This document shows, in pieces, positions 7,685 to 13,167 of a stretch of DNA of 19,318 nucleotides; positions within the stretch are counted from its first letter, which is position 1, and each line of letters opens with the position of its first letter. The notes under the pieces were generated by a model that saw only the letters and a list, made by a program, of their open reading frames with translations, was not told the DNA's origin and ran no database searches. The position numbers and the translations under genes were made by a program. Origin of the DNA: Candidatus Omnitrophota bacterium (lineage in GTDB: Bacteria > Omnitrophota > Gorgyraeia > 2-02-FULL-51-18). The DNA lies in NCBI GenBank assembly GCA_023247935.1, contig JAHFFM010000015.1:1-19318 (forward strand), in the 5' to 3' direction.

Positions 7685-8742
7685 GCTTTTTTTGCTTTCT
7701 GGTTTTTATTGACCTTCGCATAAATAATAGGAAATTTGGACGAGAGGATTTTGGAGCGAGACAAGGAGAGAGAAGGAGGCATAGCGGGGACTATGCCGAC
7801 GACGAACGACGCAGTCGCAGCCCAAAATCGTCCGGCCAAAGTCCTATTATTTATGCGAAGGTCAATAGAATGCCGCTTTTCATGGTCAAGCAGCCACGCT
7901 TTCTTTTTTAAACCATAGGCGTATCCCGTCAAGCTTCCATCGGAACCAATTACACGATGACAAGGAACAAGGATGGCGATAGGATTTTTACCAACGGCAC
8001 TTGAGGCGGCGCGAATCGCTCTTGGCTTTCCAATGGATTTAGCGATATCGGAATAGGAAACACATTTTCCCCATGGAATTCTTTGAAGGCTTTCCCATAC
8101 TTTTTCTTGAAAAGGCGTGCCTTTTAAATGAAATTGTATTTTTTTCTTGGGCGGTTTTCCTTTGAAATAGCTTTCTATGAATTTAACGATGGGGCCGGGC
8201 AATGTTTTTTTGTTTTTTTTGGGCGGTGAAGCAAGGCAGCTAATGCGGGAAACAATGGTTTTCATGCCCTGCACTTCCAGCCAGCCAATAGGGCTTGAGA
8301 GGTAGCCGATAAAGCCTTGTTTGGGGACACTTTTTAATTGGCCTAGGATCTTTAAAAAGAAAGCCTTGTCCTTGGGGTGTGTCAACAAATCCGCGACTTT
8401 AGATTGATCGATCCATCGCGCTTCCGGATGAGTCGGGTCTATGGGTTTAAGTTTTTTAGCGTAGCTGGTTGTAAAAAGAAAAAGCGTGATTTGTTTGATC
8501 TCTTTTTTTGAATTGCCGCCCTGGAGTGATATCCTTGGTCTTTTGTAGGTGCCTAATTTTTTGACCAGGGTTAATTTTTTTACCCCTGATTCTTCGTAAA
8601 TCTCACGCTTTGCGGCCGTTAAAGCATTTTCACCCGGGTCTAGATGGCCTTTTGGCAAAGACCACGAGTTATTGTTTTGATTCACAACCAAAACTTGCCC
8701 TTTGGAGTTAAGAACAACTCCGCCCGCACTATCTCGAATCAT
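7681..8742 (-). CDS. Nudix hydrolase - O6-methylguanine-DNA methyltransferase fusion
   Basis: One 353-residue reading frame joins two activities. Residues 1-140 are a Nudix hydrolase with the complete box G32-x5-E38-x7-R46-E47-x2-E50-E51-x-G53, which hydrolyses nucleoside diphosphate derivatives. Residues about 143-292 are an alkylguanine-DNA alkyltransferase: an N-terminal SPIGWLEV segment, GTPFQEKVWESLQRIPWGK, and the acceptor motif PCHRVIGSDGSLTGY with Cys261. The fusion may combine nucleotide-pool cleaning with direct DNA repair. Residues about 293-345 come from the palindromic element at 7707-7867 and are not part of either domain; removing it would leave the tail HSKNQKAKKA. It overlaps the glutaredoxin gene (ATGA) upstream and acyP downstream. 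Domain calls are strong; a joint function is inference. Confidence 0.9.
   Translation of the reverse strand: MIRDSAGGVVLNSKGQVLVVNQNNNSWSLPKGHLDPGENALTAAKREIYEESGVKKLTLVKKLGTYKRPRISLQGGNSKKEIKQITLFLFTTSYAKKLKPIDPTHPEARWIDQSKVADLLTHPKDKAFFLKILGQLKSVPKQGFIGYLSSPIGWLEVQGMKTIVSRISCLASPPKKNKKTLPGPIVKFIESYFKGKPPKKKIQFHLKGTPFQEKVWESLQRIPWGKCVSYSDIAKSIGKPRAIRAASSAVGKNPIAILVPCHRVIGSDGSLTGYAYGLKKKAWLLDHEKRHSIDLRINNRTLAGRFWAATASFVVGIVPAMPPSLSLSRSKILSSKFPIIYAKVNKNQKAKKA
7707..7867. mobile_element. 161-bp palindromic (MITE-like) element inside a coding region
   Basis: Two perfect 26-bp inverted repeats (7707-7732 and 7842-7867) begin with TATTGACCTTCGC and end with GCGAAGGTCAATA. Inside, GGACGA...ATTTTGG (from 7738) pairs with CCAAAATCGTCC (7822-7833) with a 4-base bulge. 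At the centre is a 7-bp hairpin, GGCATAG-CGGGGA-CTATGCC (7778-7797). The element has no transposase. It sits in the last part of the Nudix/alkyltransferase gene and is translated without a stop. TA at both ends could be a TA target duplication, in which case the net insertion is 159 bp, exactly 53 codons. A non-autonomous element moved in trans, or a Rickettsia-type palindromic element, would fit. Confidence 0.8.
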
Positions 8743-9038
8743 GTCTTAAGTGCCTCCATCACAGCCTCCGGATCATAGCCATAAATTACTTTTGAGTGAA
8801 CGCGAACCAGGGGCACCCCTGAACCGCCAAGCTCAGAAAAAACACGGTAGGCGGCGGTGTCTTTTTCAACATCATACCGTTCATAATCCACCTTATTTTG
8901 TTTCAGAAATTTTTCCATTTTTGCGCAATAAGGACACCAGGAGGTAAGGTAGATTTCAACTTTTTTATGTTCTTCCGCATGGACCACAGCGGTGCCAATT
9001 AAGACAAAAAAAAGTAAGAAAAACAGGTGCTTTCGCAT
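8739..9038 (-). CDS. exported glutaredoxin-like thiol protein
   Basis: The 99-residue product starts with a signal peptide (MRKHLFFLLFFVLIGTAVVHA, probable cleavage after AVVHA). A compact thioredoxin-fold domain follows, with the redox motif CPYC in LTSWCPYCAKMEKFL and the cis-proline region SGVPLVRV. This is a glutaredoxin architecture placed outside the cytoplasm, so it may handle thiol/disulfide exchange in the periplasm. The partner is unknown. The start has AAGG about 9 bases upstream. It is the first gene of the leftward operon and overlaps the next gene by 4 bases. A clear promoter for it was not found in the gap shared with tRNA-Pro. Confidence 0.88.
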   Translation of the reverse strand: MRKHLFFLLFFVLIGTAVVHAEEHKKVEIYLTSWCPYCAKMEKFLKQNKVDYERYDVEKDTAAYRVFSELGGSGVPLVRVHSKVIYGYDPEAVMEALKT

Positions 9039-9082
9039 CGGAAAACCTTAACACGGAATGAAAGCGAAAACAAGATGGTTTC

Positions 9083-9111
9083 TTTACATCGGTCCATGGG
9101 TTGTCTATAAT
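9083..9111 (+). promoter_or_regulatory. sigma-70-type promoter for tRNA-Pro
   Basis: TTTACA (9083-9088), a 17-base spacer and TATAAT (9106-9111) lie 34 bases upstream of the tRNA. Transcription should start near 9118. The short leader contains a 6-bp hairpin, AACCGG-TTG-CCGGTT (9122-9136), just before the mature 5' end at 9146. The hexamers and spacing are identical to the rpsO promoter. Confidence 0.82.
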
Positions 9112-9145
9112 CAGTCGCTTAAACCGGTTGCCGGTTAACTGAATA

Positions 9146-9220
9146 CGGGATGTAGCGCAGCTTGGCTAGCGCGCTTGGTTCGGGACCAAGAGGCCGTGGG
9201 TTCAAATCCCACCATCCCGA
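9146..9220 (+). tRNA. tRNA-Pro (anticodon CGG)
   Basis: The sequence folds as a full cloverleaf. The acceptor is CGGGATG/CATCCCG with discriminator A9220. The D-arm is GCGC-rich. The anticodon stem CTTGG/CCAAG encloses the loop TTCGGGA, so the anticodon is CGG and reads the proline codon CCG. The T-arm is GTGGG-TTCAAAT-CCCAC. No CCA is encoded; the next bases are TTTT. It is the only plus-strand gene in the window. Its 3' part is duplicated downstream, and an inverted copy of its T-arm follows 11 bases after its end. Confidence 0.96.
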
Positions 9221-9224
9221 TTTT
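9203..9224 (+). repeat. direct repeat copy 1 (tRNA-Pro 3' end; possible att site)
   Basis: This 22-bp segment covers the tRNA from the T-loop (CAAAT) to the discriminator base plus four T residues. It is repeated perfectly at 9381-9402, 178 bp away. Duplication of a tRNA 3' end starting in the T-loop is typical of attachment sites used by tyrosine integrases. Confidence 0.75.
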
Positions 9225-9380
9225 GTAACTTGTGGGATTTGAACAGGAGCGCTGACGGCCTGTTGATATAAGTGACGTGACTAAATGTCACGTCATAATT
9301 CCATCGTCGGCGCGGCTGCCCGACCCGGAGCCGAGCGCGTCGTGCGCCGGAGGCGCACTGACCAGCGAGGCGCAGGGCGG
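9225..9380. mobile_element. hairpin-rich insert between duplicated tRNA ends
   Basis: This GC-rich segment lies between the two tRNA 3'-end copies and holds no convincing gene. Its structures in order are: a 13-bp inverted copy of the tRNA T-arm, GTGGGATTTGAAC (9232-9244); a 9-bp hairpin, TGACGTGAC-TAAAT-GTCACGTCA (9273-9295); an interrupted stem, GCGCGGCT with AGCCGAGCGC (9310-9338); and a 7-bp stem, GTGCGCC-GGA-GGCGCAC (9342-9358). Its composition differs from the neighbouring genes. It may be a small integrated repeat element, or the remnant of a larger island that inserted at tRNA-Pro and was lost. Confidence 0.6.
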
Positions 9381-9402
9381 CAAATCCCACCATCCCGATT
9401 TT
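9381..9402 (+). repeat. direct repeat copy 2 (tRNA-Pro 3' end; possible att site)
   Basis: This is a perfect 22-bp copy of 9203-9224, from the T-loop through the acceptor and four T residues. No tRNA 5' part precedes it, so it is not a second tRNA gene. It ends 5 bases before the stop codon of the leftward gene at 9408. Confidence 0.75.
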
Positions 9403-9407
9403 TGCTG

Positions 9408-9989
9408 TTATTCGCCGTGCTTATGCAATTCGCTCAACCGGTGGCTATGCCCGTCCGGTTCTTCCGAAATGGCTTTATAGATCATAATCTGAGTTTTTGT
9501 CGCCTTGGCTTCCACAATCCCCTTTACAGCTGCCAACAGACAAACAACCAAGCACTGCATAAAATAACGTTTAAACGCAAAAGAAAGCCCGTAAACGGCA
9601 ATCGCCAACACAAACCAACCCAAGTTCAGCCATTTTTGCTTCGATAAGGGTTTTTTGAATGGCGTAATGGCCTTGCCACAATGCGGACATTGCCCCGTCA
9701 ACGACGCAGCACTCTTTAAATTTTTTGCTCTGGACTCGAGTCCCGCGGGAATTTCTTTCTCAGTACCCGCTTCCCTCGTCAATCGCTTTGCCGTTAAAAC
9801 CATTTCCTGGGCCCAAGGGTTAGCCACGATATAATCCTGCACCCTCTGAAACGCTTCGTCCTTAAGCTCATCCTGGCAATAACCGTAAAACGCATCAAAA
9901 TCAGGGACAAACAAGTCCCCTCTTTTTGTTCCGGCCATAACCTTCTTGTCCCTTAAATAATCTTTTATATACTTTTCCGTTTTATCCAT
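9408..9989 (-). CDS. zinc-ribbon-like membrane protein, candidate anti-sigma factor
   Basis: I do not recognise the exact family. The 193-residue product has a soluble N-terminal part (about 1-95), where CQDELKDEAFQRVQDYIVANPWAQE resembles the helical start of anti-sigma domains but lacks the HxxxCxxC zinc motif. A CPHCGK knuckle (Cys101, Cys104) follows, then two hydrophobic segments (about 121-139 and 143-160) and a short charged, His-rich tail. It lies directly downstream of an ECF sigma factor, the normal place for a membrane anti-sigma partner, so that role is inferred from context. GAAGG lies about 9 bases before the ATG. It is the last gene of the rightmost cluster. Confidence 0.8.
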   Translation of the reverse strand: MDKTEKYIKDYLRDKKVMAGTKRGDLFVPDFDAFYGYCQDELKDEAFQRVQDYIVANPWAQEMVLTAKRLTREAGTEKEIPAGLESRAKNLKSAASLTGQCPHCGKAITPFKKPLSKQKWLNLGWFVLAIAVYGLSFAFKRYFMQCLVVCLLAAVKGIVEAKATKTQIMIYKAISEEPDGHSHRLSELHKHGE

Positions 9990-10039
9990 CGCCTCATACC
10001 TTCCGTACTATAATAGACGCCAAACCCCTATTTTTTCGT

Positions 10040-10636
10040 TCATTCTAAAATACCTTTTTGTTCAATGGCCAGCCTTAACCTCTCCTTGGCTCGCCGCAGA
10101 ATCGTAGAAACCGTGTCTTGCGGAAGATTGAGCAGAAGTCCGATTTCGCGATGCGTACGCCCATCCAAATAGCAAAGTTCGACACAGGCTCTTTCTTTTG
10201 CTGACAAGGAGCTCATAACCGGCTCCATAGCGTTTCCCATTTCTTTACGAATAAGCTGCTTCGAAGCATCCTCATTCACCATCAGAACATCCTCTTTTAT
10301 TTCCAGCGTCTCGAATGAATCTTCCCGCTGGTTTTTCCGGAAATCATTTCTAATTTTATCAAAAACCAAATGACAGGCCATTGCACGAAGATACGTTTTG
10401 ATATTTTTTACCTGTCTAAGGCGCTCAAGCGTTTCGTGTTCCAATATTTTTTGAAAAAGATCTTGAAAGGTGTCCTGACAAAAGTCTTCTTTATTTGGAA
10501 TATTTTGATTTTCCAGGGAATTCCAAATCGACCAATAAACAAGGCGCGAATAACGGCTGACGAATAAGTCCCAAGCATCTTTGCGGCCTTTTAAACACCC
10601 GTCGATTAAATGAGAATCATCGACTGATTTTTGCAT
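10040..10636 (-). CDS. ECF-type RNA polymerase sigma factor
   Basis: This 198-residue protein has only sigma regions 2 and 4, as in extracytoplasmic-function sigma factors. Region 2 spans about 21-100 (WDLFVSRYSRLVYWSI, DFCQDTFQDLFQKIL, IKTYLRAMACHLVFDKIRND). Region 4 spans about 142-192, with the -35-binding helix-turn-helix in LSAKERACVELCYLDGRTHREIG and LPQDTVSTILRRAKERL. The linker is acidic. It starts 12 bases after nadX and is followed by the candidate anti-sigma at 9408-9989 after a 50-base gap. Placement at the end of a biosynthetic cluster suggests the pair may be carried along, or read from a promoter not visible here. Confidence 0.9.
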   Translation of the reverse strand: MQKSVDDSHLIDGCLKGRKDAWDLFVSRYSRLVYWSIWNSLENQNIPNKEDFCQDTFQDLFQKILEHETLERLRQVKNIKTYLRAMACHLVFDKIRNDFRKNQREDSFETLEIKEDVLMVNEDASKQLIRKEMGNAMEPVMSSLSAKERACVELCYLDGRTHREIGLLLNLPQDTVSTILRRAKERLRLAIEQKGILE

Positions 10637-10648
10637 GGAATAACCGAA

Positions 10649-11458
10649 TCAGGTGCCGATTTTAACGTTTTTCAGGATACGCTCGAGAGTCGCCACAGCA
10701 GAAAGAATGGCCAGGCGGCTGGTTCTAGGATTTTGTTCGGATGGAAAGTTTTCGCTGCGCGTGTAGAACGAGCCAAAATCCCCGATAACGTACACTTCGT
10801 GCACATTCACCAGCATATGCGGCGTCGCAATAATACGAACGCGGGTTTTTTTGGCGCCAATCCCCGCCAAACTTAAGGTTGCTGAAACATTAATGTTCTT
10901 TGGAAAGCCGCGCACAGCTTCAGTGGCATTGCCTTCGAAAAGCAGCTTCTCTTGTTTTAAATTTTTTAAATTAATGTTGTGTTTGACCACATAAGGAGCG
11001 TCTTCGAACCCTTGCGGCGGTTTGCGTGTCGTCAATGTGACGCGATGAATTTTCCCCATTCCCGCCGCCTTTAATCCATCGATACCCACGATTCCGCCGC
11101 TTGGAAAATAAAGGCAGCAACGATGCGTTTTGGCAAGTTTAAATATTTCTTTTTCTTTACCCAGAATGCCGCCAACGGACATGATCATCACATCCTTGCC
11201 CTGCGAAAGAGTTTTTTTGGCCAGCTCATACGCGGCGTGTTTCGAAGCGGCTTCGATCACGAGATCACAGCGCTGAATCAATTCATCAGCCGGAAAAATT
11301 TTAACTTTAGGTTTTAAATCTTTTTGGAGTTTTTTGGCCCGGTGAATATCGGAGTCTGCGATACCTTCCAGTGTCATTTCTTCGGAAAAACGTTTCCGGC
11401 AGGCGTAAGCAAGTTCTCGTCCGATGGTCCCGCAGCCGATAATACCGACTTTAATCAT
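10649..11458 (-). CDS. nadX: L-aspartate dehydrogenase
   Basis: Aspartate dehydrogenase interconverts L-aspartate and oxaloacetate/iminoaspartate with NAD(P). It can feed quinolinate and NAD synthesis or run in the aminating direction to make aspartate. The 269-residue product has the Rossmann motif GIIGCGTIG at the N-terminus and the family signatures SGGIVGIDGLKAAG, TTRKPP, PKNINVSATLSLAGIG and NPRTSRLAILSA. The segment IIATPHMLVNVHEV includes histidines of the substrate region. It lies 15 bases after panD, which consumes aspartate, so supplying aspartate for beta-alanine is a plausible role. No nadA or nadC is in the window. Confidence 0.9.
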   Translation of the reverse strand: MIKVGIIGCGTIGRELAYACRKRFSEEMTLEGIADSDIHRAKKLQKDLKPKVKIFPADELIQRCDLVIEAASKHAAYELAKKTLSQGKDVMIMSVGGILGKEKEIFKLAKTHRCCLYFPSGGIVGIDGLKAAGMGKIHRVTLTTRKPPQGFEDAPYVVKHNINLKNLKQEKLLFEGNATEAVRGFPKNINVSATLSLAGIGAKKTRVRIIATPHMLVNVHEVYVIGDFGSFYTRSENFPSEQNPRTSRLAILSAVATLERILKNVKIGT

Positions 11459-11473
11459 CTAAACAACAAGCAC

Positions 11474-11824
11474 CTATTTTTTTACTCTGTTTTGGTCGTT
11501 AACAAAAATAACATTGGGCCGGTGTTTCTTTCTTTCTTTTTCCGTCATAAGGCCGTAAGAGATAATGATCACCTTATCCCCGACCTCCGCCCAGCGTGCG
11601 GCGGCGCCGTTCATACAGATGGTTCCTGAACCGGCAGGGCCCTCCAAAACATAAGTCTCCACTCTGGAACCGTTATGGAGATTGACGATTTGCACCCTTT
11701 CAAAAGGGCAGATATCTGAAACCTTAAGGAGGTTTTTATCGATGGTGATAGAGCCTGTATACCGGAGATTGGCCTCGGTAACCGTTGCCCCATGAATTTT
11801 GGATTTCATTAAAACTCGAATCAC
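11474..11824 (-). CDS. panD: aspartate 1-decarboxylase (pyruvoyl enzyme)
   Basis: PanD decarboxylates aspartate to beta-alanine for pantothenate and coenzyme A. The 116-residue proenzyme contains the self-processing site RYTGSITID, cleaved between Gly24 and Ser25 to form the pyruvoyl group, and the later NGAAARWAEVGDKVIIISYG segment. The start is GTG at 11824, giving the family-typical MIRVLMKSKIH opening; the internal ATG at residue 6 would remove conserved residues. GAGG precedes the GTG by 12 bases and falls at the end of panC, 9 bases away, so the two are probably co-translated. Confidence 0.95.
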   Translation of the reverse strand: MIRVLMKSKIHGATVTEANLRYTGSITIDKNLLKVSDICPFERVQIVNLHNGSRVETYVLEGPAGSGTICMNGAAARWAEVGDKVIIISYGLMTEKERKKHRPNVIFVNDQNRVKK

Positions 11825-11833
11825 TGTATGCTT

Positions 11834-12688
11834 TTACCTCACTTTGGCCAGGCAATTATCAATCAATCTGGTTTTTGAGAAATAAACCGCGGCCGCCACC
11901 AGCACCGTCGAATTGGCTTTCAATTGTATCATAGGCTCAAGCGTCAGGGCATCGACTATTTCCAGGTAGTCCAGACGGGCTTTATTGGCTCTGGATAGGC
12001 TTTTTTTGGCTGCGTCAAGCACCGTATTTGCCCTTCTTTCACCCTTTTCAATTAATTGCTTTGCTTTTTTGAGGGCTTGTGGGAGAAGAAGCGCCTGCTG
12101 CCTTTCGTTTTCGCTTAAAAAAATATTTCTCGAACTCATTGCTAACCCATCTTTTTCCCGGACAATGGAACAGCCAATCACTTTAACCGGCAAACTCAGA
12201 TCCTTAACCATTTGCGAAACCACGCGGTACTGCTGATAATCTTTAAGGCCAACATACAGATTGTTTGCGGGAATGAGGTGAAGTAATTTCAGAACCACCG
12301 TGGCCACACCGGCAAAATGAACAGGTCTTGATTTTCCACACAAGTCTTGCGATAGAGCTTTAACTTTAACCTCGGTTTGGAAATCTTTCGGGTAGAAATC
12401 CTGATTCTTCGGCAAAAAGAGAAAATCAATCCCCTCTTTTTTCAGCAAGGCTGAATCTCTTTTTAAATCGCTCGGGTATCGTTTGAGATCCTCTTTCGGC
12501 CCGAATTGCAGCGGGTTTACGAAAATACTGACAACAACCGTATCGTTTTCTTTTTTGGCTTTCCGGACTAGAGATAAATGGCCTTCATGCAAATAGCCCA
12601 TGGTGGGAACAAAGCCAATTTTCCGGCCTCTTTTTTTAAGAGCCTGGATTATTTTTTGAGAAATTTGAGGGCTTTGAATGACTTTCAA
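11834..12688 (-). CDS. panC: pantothenate synthetase
   Basis: PanC condenses pantoate with beta-alanine using ATP. I start it at the TTG at 12688, which gives the standard MKVIQSP opening and 284 residues (the usual length) and overlaps the folK TGA by 4 bases (TTGA). The frame is open further, to 12763, but the extra 25 residues match nothing in the family. Motifs include FVPTMGYLHEGHLSLV with the ATP-binding His34 and His37, SIFVNPLQFGPKED, GVATVVLKLL and GLAMSSRNIFLS. No Shine-Dalgarno precedes the TTG, consistent with coupling to folK. With panD next door, two consecutive pantothenate steps are together. Confidence 0.94.
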   Translation of the reverse strand: MKVIQSPQISQKIIQALKKRGRKIGFVPTMGYLHEGHLSLVRKAKKENDTVVVSIFVNPLQFGPKEDLKRYPSDLKRDSALLKKEGIDFLFLPKNQDFYPKDFQTEVKVKALSQDLCGKSRPVHFAGVATVVLKLLHLIPANNLYVGLKDYQQYRVVSQMVKDLSLPVKVIGCSIVREKDGLAMSSRNIFLSENERQQALLLPQALKKAKQLIEKGERRANTVLDAAKKSLSRANKARLDYLEIVDALTLEPMIQLKANSTVLVAAAVYFSKTRLIDNCLAKVR

Positions 12689-13167
12689 TGAGAGTAAGGG
12701 GCGGACTCGGTCAAATCTTCCAAAAGCTGCTGCGCATTTTTTCCCAGTCTGGGGTGCAGCCATTCAGGCGCAATTTCCAATAAGGGCTTGAGAACAAAAA
12801 AACGCTCATGGAGTTTGGGATGCGGGATACTGAGAGTTTTGCCCTCAACAATCACCACATCGTCATATGTCAGAATATCCAAATCAAGCGTTCTTGGCGC
12901 ACCGGACACAGGCCTGATTCGGCCGCAGCGGCGTTCTATATTTTTTAAAGCAGACAAAAGGTCCAAAGGCATTAAATCCGTATTAATTTTAAGAGCTCCA
13001 TTCAAATATTTTTCCTGAGACGGATCATTTTCCGGTTCAGTTTCAATAAGATTGGAAACTGCGAGCAACTTTACATTTTCATGGTCCCGCAGCAGGCCCA
13101 GCGCTTTTTGAATATGTGAGTTCCTATCCCCCGCGTTCGAACCAATACCAATATAAACAATAGCCAT
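12685..13167 (-). CDS. folK: HPPK (6-hydroxymethyl-7,8-dihydropterin pyrophosphokinase)
   Basis: FolK transfers pyrophosphate from ATP to the pterin intermediate of folate synthesis. The 160-residue protein shows YIGIGSNAGDR at the N-terminus, ETEPEND, the signature APRTLDLDILTYDD, and HPKLHERFFVLKPLLEIAP. It overlaps the stop of dapL by one base (TAATG) and the start of panC by 4 bases. It lies between lysine and pantothenate genes; both vitamins draw on one-carbon and aspartate-derived metabolism, but no direct link is needed to explain the order. Confidence 0.95.
   Translation of the reverse strand: MAIVYIGIGSNAGDRNSHIQKALGLLRDHENVKLLAVSNLIETEPENDPSQEKYLNGALKINTDLMPLDLLSALKNIERRCGRIRPVSGAPRTLDLDILTYDDVVIVEGKTLSIPHPKLHERFFVLKPLLEIAPEWLHPRLGKNAQQLLEDLTESAPYSH

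Noticed and set aside
7736..7918. Plus-strand 60-codon frame in the palindromic element
   Set aside because: It is explained by the inverted-repeat arms and the opposite-strand alkyltransferase coding sequence.
9039..9082. Promoter for the glutaredoxin operon
   Set aside because: Only weak matches such as TAGACA and TTAAGG were seen on the minus strand, with poor spacing, so no site is claimed.
9202..9393. Minus-strand 63-codon reading frame between the duplicated tRNA ends
   Set aside because: It begins in one tRNA-end copy and ends in the other, consists largely of hairpin arms, is Arg/Ala-rich for that reason, and has no ribosome binding site.
12689..12763. 25-codon N-terminal extension of panC
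   Set aside because: It lies inside folK in another frame. The TTG at 12688 gives the standard PanC start and length.
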